NCBI GenBank assembly: GCA_032207245.1
Contig: CM063501.1
Location: forward strand, 76,970,186 to 77,034,185
DNA from: Pardosa pseudoannulata
Lineage: Eukaryota; Arthropoda; Arachnida; Araneae; Lycosidae
Direction of reading: 5' to 3'
Length of the DNA: 64,000 nt
Below the pieces are notes generated by a model. The model made no database searches, was not told the DNA's origin, and worked only from the letters and a program-made list of their open reading frames with translations. Both the position numbers and the translations under genes were made by a program. Of this stretch, positions 24,827 to 37,498 are shown in pieces (the stretch's first letter is position 1; the number at the start of each line of letters is the position of its first letter).

Positions 24827-25364
24827 TTAACCCCTTCCGGTACGATTTAATAATGAAAAACTGTGCGTGAAGTAACCATTTATTTTTTATTTTAAAAACT
24901 TGTTTTATTTTACAATTCTTACATATTCTTAATTACAATCCACTTTTTACATAGTGTTAAGTATCAGAAACGGTAAAATTAAGATAATAGTCTTCAAGCT
25001 AGTGGTACTTTTCAAAACAAAGTGCAAAGGAATTCTGAATTGTTTACATCGCCAGGAAGTCTCACTTCTAATTTGATTCTTGTAACACACACGGCATTTC
25101 TTAGTAGGTTTTCTTTTATTCTGACTCATCAATTTGGCAGTGACTTGTACCAAGAAACTTTAAATAAACAATATGTAATAGTGACCTGGGATTTCCACAA
25201 GTAACAAAAGTGTTGCTAAATTCAGTACACTAGAAATTTTAAACTAAATTAATTATCATATTTATCAGTAACTTTAGTCGCATGACGAGTGTAGCTCGTC
25301 ATTGTGCGGTATGGAATGAAAAACCAATGACGAGCTAGACTCGTCATTTTACCGGAAGGGGTTA
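24827..25364 (-). mobile_element. piggyBac element with transposase C-terminal remnant
   Basis: TTAA at 24827-24830 and 25361-25364 flank a 530-bp element with ends CCCCTTCCGGTA and TACCGGAAGGGG. The right side carries the near-perfect dyad ATGACGAG/CTCGTCAT twice. Its minus strand encodes a piggyBac cysteine-rich C-terminus. A second copy, in reverse orientation, is at 48015-48775. It is non-autonomous. Confidence 0.9.
24985..25153 (-). pseudogene. piggyBac transposase cysteine-rich C-terminus, frameshifted
   Basis: The frame reads MSQNKRKPTKKCRVCYKNQI, then RSETSWRCKQ. The KKxCRVCYK...RxET..xC spacing is the start of the C-terminal Zn-binding (cysteine-rich) domain that lets piggyBac transposases recognise their ends. 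The open frame then drifts to HFVLKSTT, but one frame over the DNA reads CFEKYH-stop, the usual PCFxxYH ending. So a single indel separates the two halves. The catalytic DDD core is absent. The same lesion is in the 48.3-kb copy, so it predates their spread. Confidence 0.82.
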
Positions 25365-26401
25365 AAAAGTAAAATCATTTAAATTTGCCACACATTCGAC
25401 AGACCTATCTTACTGTCTTTTTTTAAAACGCTATCAGAATTAATGATTCTCATTTCCCTATTTTGCAAACTTAAAAAAACATCTGAATTTTCTTATTGAG
25501 AGAAAAGCATTAATTGACTGAATGAGCACTATCCAGAAATTTCTAGAAACCAGTTTGAAGCCAGTAGGATATGCCACACACGCAGATACTCTGACTAGAT
25601 GAGAGTTTTTCGACCCTATAATAATAGGAGCCGCTTCTGTGAAAATGGTTCAAGTCCATGTGAGACAAAAGTTAATGATAACAATGAATTCCGTCTACTA
25701 TGAGATTCTTCGCTATATAAACAGTTTATCATCTAATTTATCATCCAAAATTTATCTTCTAAATTTATCATCTTTCTATATCACTATAAAATCTATTGAT
25801 GTTGTTTTTGCTTTTTTTTCCTATGTGTGCTTGCATTTGTATTGTCCTCCAGCCTTTCAACCATCTTGTGAATTTCTTTTAAATATTTCTTAATGGGATC
25901 ATGATGAATAAATTTTTTATTACATAATCCGGAATATTCTTTTAAATATAATAATTCAGAAAATGATTTCTTTCTCTTAGTTTTTTAAATAAGTGAGTGA
26001 ATAGATAAAAAAAAGGTAGTTAAAATCTTTTATAAATAGTTGAGGATTTGTATAAATAAGATAGGAGAACACTTACCTAATTTCCATGCAAATAATACTT
26101 TTGTCGCATATCAGATGTTGCCCTAAGGGTTTATTTTTTAATAGTGTCCTCATTCTAAAACTTTTAAAAGATTCACAGCAACTGATTTTGACAGATTCTG
26201 CGTATTTTGTTGAGGGGAATTTCGTATTTGTTTGCTTTTTATCCTGTTTTAGCCCCAAAACATCCAGCAAATTTATTCAGTCAAAATAATTAGTGACAGT
26301 CACATTTCTATTTCATTAACAAACTTATAAAAATACTTAAATAATTTTATATTTTGATGTTGATTATAAATATTGCCTCAACTAAATACGAGTAATATAA
26401 A

Positions 26402-26403
<2 letters not shown>
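25365..26403. other. AT-rich DNA, no gene seen
   Basis: Frames at 25639-25893 (plus) and 26073-26289 (both strands) are short and unassignable. No repeat ends were found. Confidence 0.5.
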
Positions 26404-26440
<37 letters not shown>

Positions 26441-26603
26441 ATAATGTATAAAAAATATATATATATGTATATATTATATATATATGTTTTATAAATATAT
26501 ATTTTATATATAATATATAAATATATGTATAATATACAATATATGTATATTATATATTTATATATATATATATATGTATATATATATAATTATATATATT
26601 ATT

Positions 26604-26635
<32 letters not shown>

Positions 26636-26636
26636 T
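26404..26636. repeat. Degenerate (AT)n tract, ~230 bp
   Basis: TA-dinucleotide runs broken by GTATAT and TTTATA steps. Confidence 0.95.
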
Positions 26637-27204
26637 CTGACATTTTTACGCAATATTTTAATAACTCTATTCGTTAAATTAAAAACTCATTTGATGAGGT
26701 AATAGGGTTTATAGCTGTTTGCAAAGGAAGAAATCTTTCGCGTATAATTAGTGAAAATATGACGTGTTTGGATACTTTTAACCTTTAACAGCTTCATTTT
26801 TTTCACGAATTCGATCCCAAACATGTGACATTTTTAATTGCATATTTTTTTTATTTTACATTTGTAAGCTGAAAAATGCTATTAAAAGTAATATTTCTAA
26901 TTATTTTAAGCATGTATAACAATTTTTTTACAGAAAATAAAATAATGTTTTCCCTAAAAGTCTTTTCTCTCGTGTACACCAGACAGATAAGTTACGTTTA
27001 CAGTTGTGCATATAAAAAATAAGAATTATTTTCGATTACAATTACTACACAATTATTTTCGAATGTAAATACTACAATTACATTTACTTAACCATTTTTT
27101 AATAGATTAGATTTAGTAGGATAAATCTTGAAAGAGGACAAGAGGTATAGTCCAACGTCACAGTCCGGACAAAAATACCCAGTCCCTTTACTAATTGTTT
27201 TGCT
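26637..27204. other. AT-rich DNA, no gene seen
   Basis: Nothing supported. The minus frame 27088-27318 overlaps the duplication to the right and is not kept in its second copy. Confidence 0.5.
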
Positions 27205-27893
27205 GCTGTCATTTTTCCTCAGTGAACACACATAGCCCTTGTTTGCAAGTCTTAACTTTTGTCTGTATATGGAATTACCTCTAAAAAGTCTCTCTCTGTC
27301 TCTCTCCCAAAGACTCAAGCCAAAAACTTAAAGGTAAAAACTCGCGAAATAAGTCAAAACCTATCAGAAAATCCACGCTTTTAAAGCAAACACTTCGAAA
27401 ACTAATACCTTGTAGACATCTCTATGACTAATTTTACATTAAAAATACAAAAGATACGGTCAAAACAGTGATAATGACAAGGAAATCAGATCGCCCTTAT
27501 GTCGTACGGGCAAATCATTAAAATCTCGGTAACTGCACCTGTATGCTGTCATTTTTCTTCAGTGAACACACATAGCACTAGTTTTCAAGTCTTAACATTT
27601 GGTCTGTAGATGGAATTACCTCTAAAAAGTCTCTGTCGGTCAGTCTCTCAAAGACTCAAGCCAGACACTCAAAGATAAAAACTAGTGAAGTCATAGAAAA
27701 TCTATCAGAAAGTCCACGCTTTAAACCAAACAGAATACACTTCGAAAACTAACATCTTGTGGACATTTATACGACTCATTTAGCATTAAAAATACAAAAG
27801 ATATGATCAAAAAAGTGGAAATGGCAAAGAAACCAGATTGCCCATACGTCGTACGGGCAAATCATTAAAGGCACGGTAACTGCACACGTACTA
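27205..27893. repeat. ~344-bp tandem duplication
   Basis: CTGTCATTTTTC starts at 27205 and 27546, and a third start appears at 27893. Shared blocks are GTGAACACACATAGC, GGAATTACCTCTAAAAAGTC, AAAGACTCAAGCCA and the dyad-like GCCCATACGTCGTACGGGC. Divergence is about 10% or more by eye. Confidence 0.88.
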
Positions 27894-29410
27894 TGTCATT
27901 TTTCTTCAGAGTCAGTTTTCTTCTTTTTTAAAGAAATTACTTAAATTTTGTAAGATGTCTTAGCAAATTTTTCTTTGTTTCAAGATGATGCCCTCTATGT
28001 AACTTTACAAAATATGTCACCTTTTAAAAAGTATTTCATTAGTGTTATGAGAAATATATAACGAAAAAAAATATTCAGAAATTTCTGAGATTCAAACAAC
28101 AGCAGTGTACATGAGGCATTTTGACGTCACCAATGAAATATAAAATTATCAATGAGTAAAAAATTATTATACAGTTGGTTTAGTGTTTTTGAAAGAAGGT
28201 TGCATGTTAAAAGTCAAATTTTAATGTTATAAAATAATGCTTCAATTTCAATTATGTGACTCGACTACATGTAGTTTGACTTTTTTCAGCACAAAATAAG
28301 TATTTTTTTTATTTTGTTTTCCTTTGAAAGTCTCTTTCCCCCTAAACCCTTGAAAGTATGCTTTGAGAAGTAGGTCTGGTTTACTTACTCCCCGTGCAGC
28401 AAAAGCTATCCGTAGCTATTCAAACCAAACTATTCAGTGCTTACATATTTAATACAATATAATACGTCCTTTCTTATTAAAATATGCTATTAAACTACTA
28501 AAATATTCAGATTTAATACACGAGATATAAAATGGAGTTGCATATAATTTTTGTTGTTAACCATAGTAAACATTTTCATGTATCACACATCCATTTGTGC
28601 CTTGTCTAAAATATTCAAGATTATATGCACTGTTTACAAGCACTATCTTAGAAATCATGAAACTCCCCGTCCCTTTTCTGTAATATTTAAATATTTTTAG
28701 TTTCTAAGGAGGTCTTCCAGATATATTAAATTTAACTGTATTTGTAAAACTTATTTGGAGAACGCTGAATATTTAGAAATCAGCCATAGCGAACTGTCTC
28801 CACATACTGGCGCGTGATAAAGAACTTCATTGGGACGAATAAATCAATTATTTCATCCGGATGCATAGAAAATATATTCAAACACATAGGCTCGATCATT
28901 GACTGGAAATCAGAACATAGTATGAGAATAAATTCCAGGCTCCGACGCCAAAATTCAAAACTGCATCCCTTAGTCATAATTCAAACTACAGGCTTGGACA
29001 AATATTATATAATTCTATTAGAGGCATATATAATTCAAAATATGAAAATATTTTGCACTGATATCTGATAAGTTTACTTTTGTTTAGAGAGGGAGAGAGT
29101 AGAAGAAATGTTTTATATAAAAAGAATGTTTTTACTCGGTTATTAATGTAGTATGGTGCAATTGAATTTGGGAATAGTAAATTACCAATTCAAAAATAAG
29201 ACCCAAAAAGATATTTACGTTAGTAGAATTTATTTTCATGCCAACAATCTTTGAATAAATTATTTCTAAGGATGAAAAGTAGAATTTCAAACGTAGAAAT
29301 TATAACGTAAATACAGTTCAACACTTTTTAGAAAAAAAATAATAAAGTTAAAGTTTATGGTGTGCCCTAATTAATCGAATCCTGTTTGTACATAAGTTTA
29401 TTTTGAAGTA
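27894..29410. other. AT-rich DNA with a SINE tail fragment
   Basis: A plus-oriented SINE family 1 tail lies at ~28365-28435 (TACTCCCCGTGCAGCAAAAG, CTATCCGTAGCTATTC). Frames near 28780-29068 on both strands are shadows of one another and unassigned. Otherwise empty. Confidence 0.4.
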
Positions 29411-29520
29411 TTTACATTTTCAACCAAACGATGGCCAAGTAAGTACAATGCCACAGTTCGATACAGTTTTAGATTGGTCTTGGAGAGCTATTGGTACTGT
29501 TTTTTCTACACGAACATTCG
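29411..29520. mobile_element. Two SINE family 1 fragments in opposite orientation
   Basis: CCAAACGATGGCCAAG matches the SINE head on the plus strand. TCTTGGAGAGCTATTGGTAC matches the tail in minus orientation ~60 bp later. They are fused fragments rather than one intact copy. Confidence 0.45.
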
Positions 29521-31640
29521 ATACAGAATTCCTAAGGTTAGAAGTATAATTTATTGAAATTGTACCATCTCTGATTTCCCCTAGTGTTCATGTAACGTGA
29601 ATGGAGGGAAGTTAAGTCTATGGAATAAGGAAACTGCTGACTCAGTGCCTTAAACACTGGGAAATTTAACAGGTATATAAAATCATCAATCCTTCTGGGT
29701 TAACATGTCTTTATATAAGTCCACCAAAGTACAACACAAGTTCAGTGAAAAGTTAGTGGGGAAACTTTGCTGTATTTCGGGTATTGCGGTCTATCTATAA
29801 GGAGACGGGTTCTCTAAAAATTGCAATTAAAACTAAACACAACTCAGGTAGTTGACCTTCAAGGCTAGTAAAAGCTCAGTTCATCTTCCCTACTATATTC
29901 ATTTTCTGTAACCTTGTTTTCGTGATTGGTTCTCTCACAGAAATTAGGGTTTTTCATTCGTCTTTGAGTGATTCTTCTGACTTATCCTATTACATCGTTT
30001 CCTTGATTGAAGGAGAAGTCAGTATTTAAAATCATTCCTCCCTTGAACTAAAGAGATTTACTGTAAATTAAATGTCAGCCTGCCAGATACAATAGAGCTA
30101 CTCTTGAGAACTTCGAATAGGCTTCCTACGTGACCTTTACATGTCTGGAACTTCACAAAGTGGATGTTTTTAATCCTTTGTAATCTCTTTTAATTCGACC
30201 TTGTTTTAACCCTTTTGTTGTCGTCTAAACTGTAGTAACGGATATTTAAACACTGGACTAATATGTAAGAAAACCGAGTAATTTACTTTGTATGTAGTTT
30301 TATTCTTTTTAATATGTATTGTTTTTAATTAGTTATTGTTGATATATGTTAACTATTTAATTCATCTTCATATCGAATAATTGCCAAATCACCTTCACCA
30401 TAGAAATTATCTGATGTTTTGTGTGTTACATCAAGATTTTCGAAAGATAGCTTCATTATGTATATTGACCTCTGAAATATTTAAGGTAGGTTCCCTGCTG
30501 CCTTAATCAGCCATAAATAAAGGTCTTTAAAAATAAAGTAAAATAATTTACGATAAGTCTTTAAACAGGGAGAGAAATAAAAGCAAACCAGATTATGAGT
30601 ACATGATGCCGCACATTAATGCATATCTCTCAGATTATCCGTCTATGTACTAAATATTTTAAATTTGATTTGTAAAACTTAAAGACGGGTTAATACAAAA
30701 ACGGCCTTTAAAAAAATAAAACTTACTCATATTTATTTTACATCTGTGCAGATTTACAACCCTGATACTGTCATCATTTTTAATTGCTTTTGAAATAGGT
30801 GTTATGTATTTTTATAGAAGGCCGAGTTTTAGACCAGATGAGTTTCCAAAAAATGAAATAACTGGTTTAACATTTGATTATCCTATCAATGAAAAATTTA
30901 ATACTGGCAATTATAACAATCAAAAGTATGCATTACTCTCACTGATCATAGTTTAACCGGTAAAATCGAGATCAATATTCATTTCTTTTAACTAGTTTAA
31001 AAAAAAAAGAAAAACTAGACATTTATGTTTCAATATCGCTTTAATATATACTTATTTCTCTCTCTTAACAATGATTTTGACATTGCAAACCCTTTTAAAT
31101 AAAAGTCTCCAATATTATCTCGTTTTTGCTCATATTTTTTACACTGTAAATCGATATGATCATTCTCTGTCTTCAAAGAAATTCCCTTTCTCTAAGTTTT
31201 AAACTCATTATCCTATTGAAAACGAATGCAAATAAAAATAGCATCTCATTATGTTTTCATAGAAAAGACCTTTTTGTAAAAGGCTTTTGATACCTTCAAA
31301 AGAATGAATCAAATTTGTCACCCGCAAGTGATTCAAAAGAATTTCAATAACATATATCTTCCGCAAATAAAGTTGAAAGTTTTGATCTCGGAAAAAGAAT
31401 GTTCTGTTGCCAGCACTCATACATATCTCTCGGAAAAAAACTATAATGTAAAGACATAATCTCCTTAACTTTCAGCATCAAGGCAAAGATGCACGTAATT
31501 ATTTCTTCATGTATAGTTTGGTATTGTGTGCTACATAAATTGTCTCAATTTCAGTCATCATAAGCTATTTTGGTACTATAAAAGGATATTTTTCTTTTAA
31601 AGTTTAGATAACATTAATTAAATTTCACTTTGTTTCGAGG
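29521..31640. other. AT-rich DNA, no gene seen
   Basis: No credible coding frame, RNA or repeat array. The minus frame 31208-31420 is unassigned. TTAACCCTTTTG at 30206 resembles a TTAA element start but has no partner. Confidence 0.45.
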
Positions 31641-31659
31641 ATTTTTAGAATAAAAACAT

Positions 31660-32460
31660 GTGCAACTCTTTGGCGGTCCAAAATTTTGATGATATTTAAA
31701 TTACTTTTGATTTTTTTATATAAAGATGATCTTTAACATGGTGGCAACACATAGCCACATTTACTCCAAAATTGATGTCATTTAGTAAGCTTTAAAAGTT
31801 TTTGTTAATTATTGCTAACCCGCATAACTATAGTTAACACAATTTGACTGTATAATCCATACCAAATGGCTGAAATTCTTTGGGGGATCAAACTTTTAAT
31901 GATATTTAAATTATTTTTGATTTTTTATAAAGATTGTCTGTAACGTGGTGGCAACACCGTGTTGCAGAGCAGCATTTACTCCAAAATTGATGTCATTTTG
32001 TAAGCTCTAAAAGTTTTTGTTAATTATTGATAACCCGCAAAACTGCAGTTAACAGTTTGACTGCATAATCTGTACTAAATGGCAGTATTAAATTTCATTT
32101 TTGCAACAAAGCATCATTTATGGTTCTGAACTTTCCCAATTTCAATCATAGTAAGTTACTTTACTTTGGTACTTTTAATATATAATTGTCTTTGGAAGTT
32201 TACAGAACATTAATTAAATATTTGTGTGTTTCGAGAATTTTTCAAAACAACAAATAATTGTTATTCTTTTGAGATCGAGCTTTGTAATGATACTTAAACT
32301 ATTTTTTAACTTTTTATAAAGATAGTCTCTGTAACGCCTCTATAAACCCTCTGTAACACCAAATACAGATCCGCAACTTAACCCCAAATTGACAACCTTG
32401 GCACAATGAGCTTTAAGAGATCCTTTTATTTTTTGTTGCTACCCCTGTAACACTGCAATT
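31660..32460. repeat. ~240-bp tandem repeat, two good units and a decayed third
   Basis: Shared blocks are AATGATATTTAAATTA, GTGGCAACAC, TTTACTCCAAAATTGATGTC, AAAAGTTTTTGTTAATTATT and AACCCGCA. They occur at ~31680-31880 and ~31890-32100. A weaker copy at 32270-32460 (GTAATGATACTTAAAC, AACCCCAAATTGAC) leads straight into the Tc1 element. Confidence 0.8.
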
Positions 32461-32462
32461 AA

Positions 32463-33049
32463 TACACTGGTGTACAAAACTTAAGCAACAAGTGCTTTAT
32501 TGTCATAACTCCACTAGAAATCATCTGAGAAACATGAAATTCAGAAATGAGGGAGAGTATTATGTACGTAAAGGATGACGAAATCATCGGCGCTGAAAAA
32601 GGAATACAATGCATACGGTATGGAATAAAAAAACAAGCTTTATTGAAAGCATACTATTGTGACTCATGATTGTCTATCCAAGAGGAAGAACAAGTAGATA
32701 TTCCATAATATGGGATATGGCCTCCCCTAACTGCAATGGTTGCTTCGCATCGTCTCCGTATACTTAGAACTAGCTGGTGCAACATTTGTTGCGGTAGGAG
32801 TGCCCATTACGCAACCAGCATCTCTTTGAGGTGCTGGGTGTTCTCCGGAGGATGTAAGCGTGCTGAATGCGTCTCCCCAAAGCGTCCTACACATGTTCGA
32901 TGGGATTTAAATCAGGGGTGTACGCTGACCAATCCATTCGAGTGATAGCTTTACTTTCCAGTAGCCATGTAGTCCATGTCTCTCAGATGATTTTTCGTGG
33001 AGTTATAGCAAAAAACCCACCCGTTGCTTAAGTTTTGCACACCAGTGTA
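32463..33049 (-). mobile_element. Tc1-like element, 583 bp, internally deleted
   Basis: TA at 32463-32464 and 33048-33049 flank terminal inverted repeats that start CACTGGTGTACAAAACTT and, on the other strand, CACTGGTGTGCAAAACTT. Similarity continues inward for ~75 bp (AACTCCAC, AATCATCTGAGA). TA target duplication plus CA-started long repeats fits Tc1/mariner. The interior holds only a transposase C-terminus on the minus strand. Confidence 0.92.
32655..32955 (-). pseudogene. Tc1-like transposase C-terminal fragment
   Basis: The minus strand reads MDWSAYTPDLNPIEHV-stop-DALGRRIQHA, then after drift QQMLHQLVLSIRRRCEATIA and VRGGHIPYYGI. This matches the Tc1/DD34E C-terminus (SPDLNPIEHVWDxLGRR... 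SMRRRCxAxIxxxGGxTxY). TAG replaces the Trp codon after HV, and at least one frame change lies between the halves. The first two catalytic acids and the DNA-binding domain are missing. The plus frame 32736-32945 is a shadow. Confidence 0.88.
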
Positions 33050-33584
<535 letters not shown>

Positions 33585-34144
33585 TTCAAATTTTCAGTCG
33601 TTTATAAAATAATTTTTATTCATCCACTCAAGTTCAAATACATTTTTTAAACTTGTAGTAGGTGACACTTGATGTTATTACAGTTTTTATTTTCAAATAT
33701 TAATTCATTCATTAAATTTAATTAATTAATATCCTCCATTCTCTATGAACTTTGGCAATAATGGTTGTCGCGAGCTCGAGATTGATTTGGCTGTTTTTAG
33801 TTTTCCACGATTGGCAACGTAGGAAATAAATTGAGTTGAAAACAAAATGGAGCAGAGGTTGTCACCGACGATGTCGAATACAATTATTTTTGAAGAGTAA
33901 AAGCTTTTTAAAATCGAAACTTACCCCCCCTTCTGATTTAAGTCTTCGAAATATATATGTGTGTGTACGTCATGTGAATAAACTCTACAAAAAGCTCTCC
34001 CAATGACTGTTTCATTTAGAGAATAGAAGAATGATGTTCACAGAATCGAGCCAATATCAGTGGAATTCTTCGCCAAACAGTTAGGGTATTGCTGAAAGTA
34101 AAATGCTACCATTAATGCTATCATAATCATTAACAGTAAGTAGG

Positions 34145-34548
34145 ATGAAAGGTATCACTGTATATTATACAGTAATATATCTAAGACGAAAATTCTTCGT
34201 AGCAGGTAAAGCATATGTCGCCTTGAGTCGATTGAATCCATTAGATGGACTATTAATTGAAGAACTGGACTGCTCGAAACTCACTGAAAAAGTTCCTTGT
34301 AAAAAAATTGTAAGAATTCCCCCAGAGTCAAGGAACATCAAAGCTTGTTCCAAGTAACAAAATTATTTATTGCGACACGAGCGATTACAGTCAGGCTAAT
34401 AGCTGCACTCTTGAGTAGCAACGTCAGTTTTATTTTACATTTGGGCAGCATCACTTCATTTCACTTGAATAGTTCCATTCTCAGCATTCCTTGCAATAAT
34501 GACGTATTACAAGAGATGGATAGAATGAAACCATCATCAGCTTCATAA
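34145..34548 (+). pseudogene. PIF1-like helicase C-terminal fragment, interrupted
   Basis: The plus frame reads MKGITVYYTVIYLRRKFF, AGKAYVALSRLNPLDGLLI, EELDCSKLTEKVPC (34145-34305). xKGxTVxxxVIxL...F..GxAYVALSR...LDGL is the C-terminal motif set (including helicase motif VI) of PIF1-family 5'-3' DNA helicases, which occur as host genes and within Helitron Rep-helicase proteins. In another frame, after ~180 bp, comes IPCNNDVLQEMDRMKPSSAS-stop (34482-34548), which looks like the family's extreme C-terminus. I infer one fragment broken by an insertion or rearrangement. The Walker motifs are absent. A TTAA element begins 2 bp after the stop. Confidence 0.75.
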
Positions 34549-34549
34549 A

Positions 34550-35293
34550 TTAACCCCTTAACGTGCACACTCGAGTTAACTCGAGCGCGCTAAACTGGCC
34601 AAACTGTGCACACTCGAGATAATTCGAGCGGCGTTGTACTTTATGTTGCTATAATTTTTCACACTCGAATGCAATCGAGAATTGAAAATAACAATGTGAA
34701 AGAAAAAAAACAATCGTTTTATTGATATTTATCATTTACATAGGATTGTAAGCTATAACACTTACTTATTCAAGTATAAAATATATTTTTTTCTACTTAT
34801 CACTTACGACTTATCTCTTCCTTGTGAGCCACTTTCCGACAGCGTATTCCTATTCAGATTCTGATGTGCTCATTTTTCAATATATATTTTACTAAAATAT
34901 AATGTAAAATAAAATATAATGGTCAACTATTTAATTACTAAGCTCTGGCTGTAAAGACATACTTGACTCAAGGCGTCACTTTATGTACTTTATTCTTGAG
35001 ATATGAAACATAAGGGTTTCATATTTCATACCTACGCATCAAGGGACGACACATTATACTGTCCATTGGTAGATTGCCTACTAGTTGAACAATATACTCT
35101 TTCGACAATAATAATAACATTCTAAAAAGTAGAAATCATACCAATTGTATAAATATCCAATATACTCAAATTTTGATTATTTTTGTATTTTTGTAATTTT
35201 CTTGGCAAGACAACGTTCTAAATTGTGTTTTTTACATTAAAAAATTGATTTTTTGGCAAGTCTTTTTTTAAAAAAACTGCATTAAAAGGTTAA
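34550..35293. mobile_element. TTAA-flanked piggyBac-like element, 736 bp, parent form of the 9.5-kb MITE
   Basis: TTAA at 34550-34553 and 35290-35293. The left end CCCCTTAACGTGCAC is followed by the palindrome CTCGAGTTAACTCGAG; the right end is CTGCATTAAAAGG. The outer ~240 bp (left) and ~80 bp (right) match the 9475-9807 element in reverse orientation, and the middle (~34793-35210) is absent there. Inside the middle the minus strand has MSTSESE-stop-EYAVGKWLTRKR, possibly the eroded acidic start of a transposase; this is weak. Confidence 0.8.
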
Positions 35294-35522
35294 AAACGAG
35301 ACAAAACAGAAAACGAATAAATAGTAACAAACAAAAATAACAGTCAAACCCCATATATAGAAAAGAAAACGGAAAATTCCAAGGAAATTCGCTTTCTATT
35401 TTGATACAAAATATTGTGATTCTACTATATGTATACACATACTTATATTAATTTTAATTATTTAATAAAAAGTAACTAAAATAAAATTTTTGTTAGTCGA
35501 CTTAAGTAGGATTTGATTTTAA

Positions 35523-36001
<479 letters not shown>

Positions 36002-36002
<1 letters not shown>

Positions 36003-36709
36003 TAAATACATCATTTATCTCGCCTCTAGGTGTAACACAGTGTACATTTAAAAACAAAACTTGTTTTATACTTAATTAATGTCATGTACTTAGGCCCGAT
36101 CTTTACATAGTCGATTAGAAATAATCAGTCATTATTAGTAATATAAATAAATGGCAGTGAATCTTTGATAACTTCTTATCGATTTTAATTTAGCCTTAAT
36201 TTTATTATTTTTATAGGTAATACACACATATAGAGCTAAACAGATAAAACGATTTCTTCAAAAGTGATGCATTATATGGATGTGTTGGGTTTGTCTTTAG
36301 ATAGTTCAAAAATATTGGTATATGTTAATGCACTCATTTATGTAATCACTTTTAAAATAATAAATTGATTTAAGTTTATAATGTGATCTGTTTTAAAATA
36401 TTTGTCAAAATATTACAGCACAATATGTTAACTAAATACAATGTTTTCACTGAAAGTGAATTTACACCACTTTCAAACTAATTATATTTGTAATTTCAAT
36501 AGATATTTAATTTTATATTGACAAAATAATAAAAATTTTGTTAGTGTGAACATATTTTTTTTATAAAATATTGCACTAATTGTTATTATTAGCTATTTTT
36601 TGTCAAAAATAAATTATTGACGTTATAAACTTTAATAAATTTAATTTTAAATAATATAAAAGGAGCACATTAACAGATACTAGTGTTTTTCAAACCATCC
36701 ATAGTCAAA
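36002..36709. other. AT-rich DNA, no gene seen
   Basis: No supported element. Confidence 0.5.
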
Positions 36710-36892
36710 CCCTTAACCAGTGGCGTACGTAGAATTTTGTCAAGGGGGGTTCATAATTTTCAAGGAGAGGCTCATAATTCTAGAAAATAATAGCCCGCAT
36801 AATTTCTACTAAAATTTTATTTTTACCATTTCGTCTGAGCTTAGGGTTGAACCCCTAAACCCTCCCCCCTTGCTTACGCCCTTGCCCTTAAC
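36710..36892. mobile_element. hAT MITE, 167 bp, with perfect 8-bp target duplication
   Basis: CCCTTAAC at 36710-36717 is repeated at 36885-36892. Between them the element starts CAGTGGCGTACGTAG and ends CTTACGCCCTTG, whose complement is CAAGGGCGTAAG. G-runs (AAGGGGGG near the start, CCCCCCTT near the end) extend the inverted repeat. An 8-bp duplication and a CAGTGGCG start fit hAT. It is non-coding. Confidence 0.88.
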
Positions 36893-37195
36893 TATCTCCA
36901 TCTAATATAAAATGGACTCACGCCATTTTAAAAAAAAAATCGGTTCCTACATACATAACTACTACACACACATATAAATATACATATACATGTATACACA
37001 CGCACATTCGTATACATACTTTAATAAAAAAGCAGTAAACACTTTTTTCTTTGTTTGCAAAATCCAGAACGTTATCAAAACCAGCGTCAACAAAATCAAC
37101 GTTAACTTAGGTTTGTAATAAGCGTGAATGAAAAAGAAAAACCAGTTGGCGAAATTGAACTAGTGAATAAAAGCCAAAAGTGGTAAGACTGGCGA
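36893..37195. other. Region upstream of the gene, short CA/TA run
   Basis: A CA/TA-rich stretch at 36960-37020 precedes progressively less AT-rich DNA. No TATA or initiator element can be named with confidence. Confidence 0.4.
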
Positions 37196-37476
37196 TGAAG
37201 TACACGTCAGTTGGATTTATCATTTACTCCCGCCTGGTCTACAGGCTTCGGAACCCTTTCCATGAACTTACGTCATTTGGTGCTTTCGTCTAAATGGGTG
37301 AGGACGCTGTGTAACCGTGCTCGAATTTATCGTTGGTGGTTGTCTCTCTTCGCAAGGTGAATATGAGAGTCTTAATTCTGTACATCAAGTATTATTTTTC
37401 TAGCTTGAAAAACAGTTATTTCAGGTTTTAACTGTTATATTTTTGTTCGATTGAACGTGATATTTCTTACTTACAG
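37196..37476 (+). promoter_or_regulatory. Putative 5'UTR exon and 120-bp intron upstream of the CDS
   Basis: A GC-richer stretch (about 37200-37356) ends in CTTCGCAAG|GTGAATATG, a good splice donor at 37357. The sequence TTTCTTACTTACAG ends at 37476 and is a good acceptor with a pyrimidine-rich lead. Splicing would remove 120 bp and place the start codon 22 nt into the next exon. The transcription start is not determinable. This is a motif-based model only. Confidence 0.5.
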
Positions 37477-37498
37477 AATTTCACTGTAAATTAGCCTA

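Noticed and set aside
30206..30230. TTAACCCTTTTG as another TTAA-element end
   Set aside because: No palindrome inside and no matching opposite end nearby.
32736..32945. 69-codon plus-strand frame
   Set aside because: Antisense shadow of the Tc1 transposase remnant.
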